Source of the DNA: Chloroflexota bacterium
GTDB lineage: Bacteria > Chloroflexota > Anaerolineae > Anaerolineales > Anaerolineaceae
NCBI GenBank assembly: GCA_012797215.1
Contig: JAAZPN010000046.1
Span: forward strand, 1 to 12,177
DNA: 12,177 nt
Reading direction: 5' to 3'
Shown here: positions 7,430 to 12,177 of the stretch, in pieces
Layout of the letters: every line of letters begins with the position of its first letter
Numbering within the stretch: the first letter of the stretch is position 1
Made by a program: the position numbers and the translations under genes
The notes under the pieces: generated by a model
What the model saw: the letters and a program-made list of their open reading frames with translations, nothing else
What the model was told of the DNA's origin: nothing
The model's database searches: none

Positions 7430-7438
7430 ATTATAACA
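7430..7438 (-). promoter_or_regulatory. candidate secG promoter, distal extended -10
   Basis: On the minus strand TGTTATAAT (7438-7430) forms an extended -10 element of the TGnTATAAT type, just upstream of the -35 of the proximal secG promoter. A weak -35 (TTGCCT) lies 18 bases further upstream. Use of both promoters would make them overlap. Assigned by motif only. Confidence 0.4.
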
Positions 7439-7495
7439 GGGTGAAGACTTATTAGGCAAACTATGCTCGCTGCCGCGCTCATACCTGTGAGAGGA

Positions 7496-7501
7496 TATAA
7501 T
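7496..7501 (+). promoter_or_regulatory. candidate -10 element for the PHP gene
   Basis: TATAAT on the plus strand, 35 bases before the ATG at 7537, in the divergent region shared with secG. No convincing -35 is present at 16-18 bases upstream, so this promoter is a weaker call. The GAGG ribosome binding site at 7528-7531 is 5 bases from the ATG. Confidence 0.4.
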
Positions 7502-7536
7502 CAGAGTACCGCGCCTGACAGACGGTTGAGGAAATC

Positions 7537-8601
7537 ATGGAAGAAATTGTCATCGCCTTGCATATGCATACGGTCTATTCTGACGGAACCGGCAAACACG
7601 CTGATTTGGCAGCAGCCGGCCTGAAAGCGGGTCTGGATGCCATCCTGATTAGCGACCACAACGTCTGGGTGCAGGGATTGGAAGGTTACCTGCAGAAAGG
7701 TAAGAAACGGCTGCTCACCCTGGTGGGGGAAGAAATCCACGACCAAACGCTGATGAAAGGCAAAAACCACCTGCTGATTTTTGGGAACACGCGCGAACTT
7801 GCCCGTTTCGCGCCGGATCCGCAGCAGCTGATTAACCAGGCCAGCGCCAGTGGCGGCCTGACCTTTATTGCCCATCCGATCGAAGACGCTCTACCCGCGT
7901 TTGGAGAAGCGGCGTTTAATTGGGAAGATTGGCAGGTAAGTGGCTTTACCGGCATAGAGTTGTGGAACCAGATGAGCGAGTTTAAAACCCGCGCTACGAG
8001 CTTGCCAAAAACCGTTTTGCATGCATTTTTCCCGCAGCTCATGACATTCAGCCCATTAGAAGCCACGCTAAAACTCTGGGACGCGTTGATAGCCAAGAAT
8101 AACAAGCCAGTTGTTGCGGTGGGCGGGGTCGACGCGCACGAAATGCGCATCAAGAAAGGGCCATTCCGCGTCGTGCTTTACCCATACGAGGTCCAATTCC
8201 GCGCGATTACCAATCACTTGCTGCTCCCCAGCCCGCTTACTGGCAACCTGACGCAGGATAAGGCGCTCATTTACGAAGCCCTTAGGGCAGGGCATTCCTT
8301 CATTGCCTACGACCTTCCGCGGTCAACGCGTGGGTTCCGTTTTACAGTCAACGGAAAGGATGGCACTTTCTGGATGGGCGATACTGTTTCTGCCGAAGCT
8401 GGACTCACTTTCCAGGTGCGTCTGCCGGTGCGCACGCACGTCCGGCTGCTGCGCAATGGTTTGGTGGTAAAAGAGCACATGGACCGCGAAGTGCTCACCT
8501 ACCTGACAAAAGAACCCGGTGTTTATCGCGCCGAAGTGTACCTGGATTATCTGGGCAAACACCGAGCCTGGATTTTCAGCAATCCAATCTACGCGTTCTA
8601 A
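7537..8601 (+). CDS. PHP-domain metal-dependent phosphoesterase
   Basis: A 354-residue protein with a PHP (polymerase and histidinol phosphatase) domain, probably a cytoplasmic tri-metal phosphoesterase. Metal-site residues are all present in order: His9-Met-His11 with Asp16 (HMHTVYSDG), Asp40-His41 (ISDHN), Glu65/Glu66 (VGEEIH), His78 (NHLLIFG), His113 (FIAHP), and Asp199 with His201 (GGVDAHE). Residues from about 245 to 354 form a beta-rich tail with no domain I recognise. It is not a DNA polymerase, since no polymerase motifs follow, and no histidinol-phosphatase context surrounds it. The ATG has GAGG 5 bases upstream. It is transcribed divergently from secG. Substrate unknown; such proteins commonly act on nucleotides or phosphorylated small molecules, but nothing here decides. 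Confidence 0.9.
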   Translation: MEEIVIALHMHTVYSDGTGKHADLAAAGLKAGLDAILISDHNVWVQGLEGYLQKGKKRLLTLVGEEIHDQTLMKGKNHLLIFGNTRELARFAPDPQQLINQASASGGLTFIAHPIEDALPAFGEAAFNWEDWQVSGFTGIELWNQMSEFKTRATSLPKTVLHAFFPQLMTFSPLEATLKLWDALIAKNNKPVVAVGGVDAHEMRIKKGPFRVVLYPYEVQFRAITNHLLLPSPLTGNLTQDKALIYEALRAGHSFIAYDLPRSTRGFRFTVNGKDGTFWMGDTVSAEAGLTFQVRLPVRTHVRLLRNGLVVKEHMDREVLTYLTKEPGVYRAEVYLDYLGKHRAWIFSNPIYAF

Positions 8602-8690
8602 TAACAGGTTTACCCCATTATTCTGAGCTTCCTTAAAAGCGCAAGACAAAGTGCATCGGGTCTTTGGATTCTAAGAATATACTTGCGCCA

Positions 8691-8708
8691 GAAGAGCAGC
8701 TGCTGTTC
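8691..8708. promoter_or_regulatory. 18-base dyad symmetry, candidate operator of the fhaA promoter
   Basis: GAAGAGCAGCTGCTGTTC is an inverted repeat with one mismatched pair (positions 4 and 15 of the element) and a perfect 10-base core AGCAGCTGCT (8695-8704). It occupies the place where a -35 hexamer would lie and ends 2 bases before the extended -10 element, as a repressor or activator site might. No protein is proposed. Confidence 0.4.
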
Positions 8709-8710
8709 AT

Positions 8711-8719
8711 TGGTATAAT
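8711..8719 (+). promoter_or_regulatory. extended -10 promoter of the fhaA operon
   Basis: TGGTATAAT fits the TGnTATAAT extended -10 consensus exactly. No good -35 is present 17 bases upstream; the dyad lies there instead. Transcription would begin near 8726, giving a leader of about 14 bases before the ATG at 8740. This also argues against the in-frame TTG at 8722 as the start of the gene. Confidence 0.65.
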
Positions 8720-8739
8720 CCTTGGAGAAGGGAACGCAT

Positions 8740-9501
8740 ATGCTTTTGGAAGCTTTTGAGAACAAACTGCGCGCGCTGTTTGAGGGCACTCTGGACCGCT
8801 TGCTCTACCCAGGTGTATCTATGTCATTAAGCAGCCGTTTGGTCGCGTTGATTTCCGAGAAAATTGCTTCCCAACCTTCAGACTCCCGGCGCGCGCCCGA
8901 CCTGATTGACATCCTGATTTGTCCGGATAAGTGGGACGCCTGGCAGAATGCCCGCGCCGCTTTGGACGATGCCGCCCGGGAACTCGAAGCTTACTGGGTG
9001 GAGCAGGGATACTCCTTTCTGTACCGCCCGCGCATCCGTGTGATTGCCGACCCTGAACTAAACGCTGAAGCTGTCGATATTCGCATCGATTACGCTCAAG
9101 ACGATAATTGGCAGGGCAAAACTGCTCTACAAACTATACCGCGCCAGGTTACAGAAGAACCAGTTCCCGCGAACGCCTACCTGATCATAAACGGAAAAGC
9201 GCAGGCAGCTCTCGAAAAAGCTGTCATCAACATTGGCAGACGCTCCACCAGCGATATCATTCTGAACGACCCAATGATTTCGCGCGATCATGTGCAGCTG
9301 CGCGCCGAACAAGGCAAGTTTCTCTTGTTTGACCTCAGCTCCACCGGCGGAACGTTTGTAAACAACCGCAAGGTCCATACGGCTGTATTAAAACCCGGAG
9401 ATGTGATTCGATTGGGGAAGACGCTTCTGGTTTACAATCAGGAGCTAACTGCTCCGGCTGAAACAAAAACTACCCTGCTGCCAACGCACCCTGAATCATG
9501 A
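8740..9501 (+). CDS. fhaA: FhaA-like protein: DUF3662 domain plus FHA domain
   Basis: Adaptor protein of 253 residues with the FhaA architecture. An N-terminal DUF3662 (FhaA_N) domain covers about 1-118 (LEAFENKLRALFEGTLDRLL at its start, RIRVIADPELNAEAVDIRI near its end). After a short linker, a C-terminal FHA domain covers about 147-234. FHA signature residues are present: Gly166-Arg167, Ser181-Arg-Asp-His184, and the DLSSTGGTFVN loop (198-208), where the usual Asn of S-T-N-G is Gly203. FHA domains bind phosphothreonine peptides. In actinobacteria FhaA links Ser/Thr kinase signalling to peptidoglycan synthesis. I chose ATG 8740 (AAGGGA 6 bases upstream) over an in-frame TTG at 8722. The stop overlaps the next start as ATGA (9498-9501). 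No kinase is in the window, so the phosphorylated partner is inferred only. Confidence 0.87.
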   Translation: MLLEAFENKLRALFEGTLDRLLYPGVSMSLSSRLVALISEKIASQPSDSRRAPDLIDILICPDKWDAWQNARAALDDAARELEAYWVEQGYSFLYRPRIRVIADPELNAEAVDIRIDYAQDDNWQGKTALQTIPRQVTEEPVPANAYLIINGKAQAALEKAVINIGRRSTSDIILNDPMISRDHVQLRAEQGKFLLFDLSSTGGTFVNNRKVHTAVLKPGDVIRLGKTLLVYNQELTAPAETKTTLLPTHPES

Positions 9502-9929
9502 ACGCTGGATTACTACTGATACTACGCATTCTTTTCCTGGTTGCCCTCTACGCCTTTTTAGGGCTCAGCCTGTGGGTAATCTGGAAATCCATCAGTGGTC
9601 GAACAACTCAAACCGCTCAGGAACCAATCCCGCCCTTAGGGCTCTCCTCCACCATTATGGAATCCAACAGCGCGCAGATATTCATTACACCAAAAGTGAC
9701 GATTGGAAGAAGCCCTGAATGTGACTTTGTGCTGCCGCACGAGATGATTTCAGCCCGACACGGCAGCTTCAGTTTTCATCACCAGCAATGGCGGTACGAA
9801 GACCTGAATTCCACCAATGGTTCCTATCTGGAAGACCTGCGCGTTGAGGAACCCATCGTCGTGAAGGATGGAGACGTTCTCTTTTGCGGCGAAGTAGACA
9901 TCAATATTTCGATAAAGCCCATATCCTGA
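9498..9929 (+). CDS. fhaB: FhaB-like membrane-anchored FHA-domain protein
   Basis: A 143-residue protein with one N-terminal membrane helix (about 5-29) and a cytoplasmic FHA domain (about 60-140). Seen: MNAGLLLILRILFLVALYAF, then a polar linker (31-58), then FITPKVTIGRSPECDFVL with Gly70-Arg71-Ser72, MISARHGSF with Ser85 and His88, and EDLNSTNGSYLE (101-112) with the canonical S-T-N-G loop. This matches FhaB (FipA) of actinobacteria in size and layout: TM anchor plus a single FHA domain reading phosphothreonine, there tied to cell-wall and division complexes. It overlaps fhaA by 4 bases (ATGA), so the two are almost certainly translated together and likely act in the same complex. The phosphorylated partner and kinase are not in the window. 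Confidence 0.87.
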   Translation: MNAGLLLILRILFLVALYAFLGLSLWVIWKSISGRTTQTAQEPIPPLGLSSTIMESNSAQIFITPKVTIGRSPECDFVLPHEMISARHGSFSFHHQQWRYEDLNSTNGSYLEDLRVEEPIVVKDGDVLFCGEVDINISIKPIS

Positions 9930-9944
9930 AAAAGTGAGGTCCAG

Positions 9945-10826
9945 ATGACAGAAAGCAGCATCGCGTTCGGCATTATCGGCGGCTCGGGGTTATACGCCTT
10001 TGACGCCCTTGAAAACAGAAAAACCGTCATTATTGACACGCCTTTTGGTCTGCCCTCATCGCCGATTGTTTTAGGGGAAGTGCGCGGAAGACGTCTGGCG
10101 TTTTTGGCACGCCACGGTGTTGGACACACCCTCTCACCATCAGAAGTTAATTACCGCGCGAATATTTATGCTTTTAAACAACTTGGCGTGCAGAAACTCG
10201 TCAGCGTCAGCGCTTGTGGTTCCCTCCGGGAAGACTACGCGCCTGGCGATGTCATCATTCCGGATCAGATTTTCGATTTTACTCACAAGCGCGAACGCAG
10301 CTTTTTTGGGGATGGATTGGTGGTACATGTTGGCTCAGCGGAACCTTTTTGTCCGAAGCTCAGCGCCGCGCTTGCCAAGGCGTTGAAAGCTGAGGGCGGT
10401 ACAGTGCACGAGGGCGGCGCATATATCACGATTGAAGGTCCCCGTTTTTCCACTAAGGCGGAATCGAATACATTCCGTTCCTGGGGAATGTCCCTGGTTG
10501 GAATGACAGCCTCGCCCGAGGTGTTTTTGGCGCGAGAAGCGGAAATCTGTTACGCGACCATGGCGCATGTGACAGATTATGACGTCTGGCACGTGAGCGA
10601 AGAACCGGTCAGCGTGGAAATGGTGGTGCGAACACTTGCAAAAAATACCAGTCTTGCACAGCGCGCGCTGATACGCCTGGGGGATATACTTGAAGAACCT
10701 GAGCAAGACCCGGCTTCTTGCGATTGTAAAAACGCGTTGAAAGACGCAATCATCACAAACCCCGCCAAAGTTCGGCCTGAAACGCGGGATAAGCTGCAGC
10801 TCTTGATTTCCAAGTATGTAAAGTGA
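9945..10826 (+). CDS. mtnP: S-methyl-5'-thioadenosine phosphorylase
   Basis: Cytoplasmic enzyme that cleaves 5'-methylthioadenosine with phosphate to adenine and 5-methylthioribose-1-phosphate, the first step of methionine salvage. The 293-residue sequence shows the MTAP/PNP family motifs: FGIIGGSGLY (8-17), LARHGVGHTLSPSEVNYRAN (54-73) with Arg56, His57 and His61, SACGSLRE (89-96), IEGPRFSTKAES (163-174), VGMTASPE with Met187, AREAEICYATMAHVTDYDVW (196-215), and a C-terminal CDCKNAL. The pair Asp211/Asp213 in TDYD is the adenine-binding Asp arrangement of MTAP; inosine/guanosine PNPs have Asn there, so adenosine-type specificity is well supported. It starts 15 bases after fhaB, with GAGG 5 bases before the ATG, and has no terminator after it, so it sits inside an FHA-SEDS transcript. 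No mtnA or other salvage gene is in the window. Confidence 0.95.
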   Translation: MTESSIAFGIIGGSGLYAFDALENRKTVIIDTPFGLPSSPIVLGEVRGRRLAFLARHGVGHTLSPSEVNYRANIYAFKQLGVQKLVSVSACGSLREDYAPGDVIIPDQIFDFTHKRERSFFGDGLVVHVGSAEPFCPKLSAALAKALKAEGGTVHEGGAYITIEGPRFSTKAESNTFRSWGMSLVGMTASPEVFLAREAEICYATMAHVTDYDVWHVSEEPVSVEMVVRTLAKNTSLAQRALIRLGDILEEPEQDPASCDCKNALKDAIITNPAKVRPETRDKLQLLISKYVK

Positions 10827-10864
10827 CCTTGACAGACTCCGGAACAACCAGGAAGACCTCTTTA

Positions 10865-12177
10865 GTGCCGGCGCCCCTGCTGCTGGTGGGTCTTTTTGTT
10901 ACTTTTTACGCTCTTGCGTTAGCTCTCGCCCCATCCGTGCGCGTGCACGCTGCCAATTTTCAGCCGCAATGGCGTTATTTGCTCCCATTGGCGGGTTGGA
11001 CGGCAGGAATGACTGCGCTGCAATTTGGAGCCAAAAAGCTTTTGCCAAGGCATGACCCAACGCTCATCCCGCTGGTCGGCGCGTTGAGCGGCTGGGGCAT
11101 ACTATCCATTTGGAGGCTTTCTCCTGCCCTGGGCGCCAAGCAGCTGCTTTGGTTTCTGGGCGGCGTACTATTAATGATTGCTGGGATGGGCATCAAAAAC
11201 CTGGTAGCCATCCTTAAGCAGTACAAGTATGTTTGGTTAGCGCTCGGGCTCTTCTTGGTCGGGCTTACCTTTTTTATCGGCGTGAACCCCGGCGGTTCGG
11301 GCCCCAGGTTGTGGCTGAACATGTTTGGGGTCTACTTTCAGCCCTCGGAACCCCTCAAATTGCTGGTGCTGGTTTACTTAGCGGCGTTTTTTGCCGACCA
11401 AATTCGCCCGAATATCTCGACCCTGGCATCAATCCTCCCGACTATCCTGATGGTCGCGTTAGTTGGCGTGCTCCTCGTCAACCAGCGGGATTTTGGCACT
11501 GCCAGTTTATTCGCGGTTATGTTCGTGTTCATGCTGGCGCTCACTACCAAAAGAAAGCGCTTTCTATGGCTGTTTCCACTCTTGGTCGTGGCAGCGGGCA
11601 CAGCGGGTTACTTCTTGTTTGATATTGTCCGTGCTCGGGTGGATATCTGGCTCAACCCCTGGCTTCAGCCAGCTGGCGCTTCTTATCAGCTTGTTCAAGC
11701 GCAAATCGCAATTGCTGCTGGCGGCTTAATTGGCACAGGTCCGGGGCTAGGCAGTCCGCAGTTTATCCCGGTAGCAATCTCCGATTTTATTTTTTCCGCG
11801 ATCGCGGAGGAGACAGGCTTGCTTGGGACGTCAGCGCTCATCCTGCTCATTCTTTTGTTGGTGATGCGCGGAGTTGTAATCTCCAGGCATACCAAAAGTA
11901 CCTTTGGAAGGTATCTCGCCTTCGGGATCGCCGCGTTCTTTGCGCTTCAGTCCTTTCTTATCATTGGCGGCAACATGGGTCTTGTACCCCTGACCGGGAT
12001 CACCCTCCCCTTCATTTCTTATGGAGGCTCTAACCTTCTCACCAGCATGCTCTGCGTCTTGCTTCTGCTCAGGCTCAGCGCTGAGCCAGGCAAACGACGA
12101 AGCGCGGAAAGCTCTCAAACTACTTATCAGTTCCTCTCCGCAGTGCTGGTCTTGCTTTTTGTGCTGTTGCTTGGAAA
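10865..12177 (+). CDS. SEDS-family (FtsW/RodA/SpoVE) peptidoglycan glycosyltransferase, 3' end missing
   Basis: Membrane polymerase that builds glycan strands from lipid II together with a class B penicillin-binding protein. The frame stays open to the end of the window (at least 437 residues). Seen: about 12 hydrophobic segments; GPRLWLNMFGVYFQPSEPLKL (about 11301-11361), the family's R-x-W-L..F-Q-P-S-E-x-x-K motif; NQRDFGTA; WLNPWLQPAGASYQLVQAQI; AIAAGGLIGTGPGLG; and VAISDFIFSAIAEETGLLG with an Asp (codon 11783-11785) that I align by memory to the essential SEDS Asp; finally ITLPFISYGGSNLL. Two extra N-terminal helices are as in actinobacterial FtsW/RodA. Start: GTG at 10865 with AGGAAG 9 bases upstream; an in-frame TTG at 10829, just after the mtnP stop, is the alternative. 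I cannot tell FtsW from RodA. Confidence 0.93.
   Translation, partial: MPAPLLLVGLFVTFYALALALAPSVRVHAANFQPQWRYLLPLAGWTAGMTALQFGAKKLLPRHDPTLIPLVGALSGWGILSIWRLSPALGAKQLLWFLGGVLLMIAGMGIKNLVAILKQYKYVWLALGLFLVGLTFFIGVNPGGSGPRLWLNMFGVYFQPSEPLKLLVLVYLAAFFADQIRPNISTLASILPTILMVALVGVLLVNQRDFGTASLFAVMFVFMLALTTKRKRFLWLFPLLVVAAGTAGYFLFDIVRARVDIWLNPWLQPAGASYQLVQAQIAIAAGGLIGTGPGLGSPQFIPVAISDFIFSAIAEETGLLGTSALILLILLLVMRGVVISRHTKSTFGRYLAFGIAAFFALQSFLIIGGNMGLVPLTGITLPFISYGGSNLLTSMLCVLLLLRLSAEPGKRRSAESSQTTYQFLSAVLVLLFVLLLG

Noticed and set aside
7686..8153. Minus-strand open frame of 155 residues inside the PHP gene
   Set aside because: The plus-strand frame has the complete metal-binding motif set; the opposite frame has low-complexity Ser/Ala/Arg composition and no motif.
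8722..8739. TTG at 8722 as the start of the FhaA-like gene
   Set aside because: It would lie upstream of the expected transcription start (about 8726), and the ATG at 8740 has AAGGGA at the right distance.
10335..10847. Minus-strand open frame of 170 residues inside mtnP
   Set aside because: It is antisense to a protein with all MTAP motifs and has a shadow-like Arg/Cys/His composition.
11233..11729. Plus-strand frames of 129 and 88 residues inside the SEDS gene
   Set aside because: They are out-of-frame readings of the SEDS coding region, whose own frame carries all the family motifs without a stop.
1..12177. parS sites, DnaA boxes, CRISPR arrays, tRNA genes or insertion sequences
   Set aside because: I read both strands for a parS-like palindrome centred on CACGTG, DnaA boxes, repeated spacers, cloverleaf structures and transposase motifs, and saw nothing convincing; the CACGTG near 10591 lacks the flanking symmetry of parS.

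Overview
The window looks like ordinary housekeeping chromosome from a bacterium of the Chloroflexota, most likely an Anaerolineae-type organism. That placement is an inference from three things. There is an FhaA/FhaB-like pair of forkhead-associated proteins next to a SEDS cell-wall polymerase, an arrangement otherwise familiar from Actinobacteria. There is a membrane-anchored DsbA-like protein with a basic cytoplasmic tail. There is a stand-alone PduO-type adenosyltransferase beside a family 5 solute-binding protein. I see no phage, transposon, CRISPR, tRNA or rRNA sequence. Coding density is high and no gene-free stretch exceeds about 170 bases.

Layout. Positions 1-3293 (+): the 3' part of parB, overlapping by 8 bases a YtcJ-type amidohydrolase, then a tandem-GNAT acetyltransferase. 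Positions 3359-4024 (+): a DsbA-like thiol oxidoreductase with its own candidate promoter, ending at a symmetrical terminator (4041-4076) shared with the convergent minus-strand operon. Positions 7369-4115 (-): secG, a family 5 ABC solute-binding protein, a PduO-type ATP:cob(I)alamin adenosyltransferase and a DUF554 membrane protein. Two candidate promoters for secG lie in a 167-base divergent region. Positions 7537-8601 (+): a PHP-domain metal-dependent phosphoesterase. Positions 8740-12177 (+): fhaA-like, fhaB-like, mtnP (methylthioadenosine phosphorylase) and a SEDS (FtsW/RodA) glycosyltransferase that runs off the end of the window.

How the genes fit together. The first gene serves chromosome segregation. 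The last block links phosphothreonine-reading FHA adaptors to peptidoglycan polymerisation, with a methionine-salvage enzyme placed between them. SecG and the DsbA-like protein serve protein export and extracytoplasmic folding. The solute-binding protein and the adenosyltransferase are only 3 bases apart and are probably translated together, which may hint at a corrinoid-related role, but no permease genes are present. The least ordinary features are the FHA-mtnP-SEDS cassette, an extra membrane segment after the SEDS core that could begin a penicillin-binding-protein fusion, an 18-base dyad on the fhaA promoter, and a degenerate ATP-binding loop in the adenosyltransferase.
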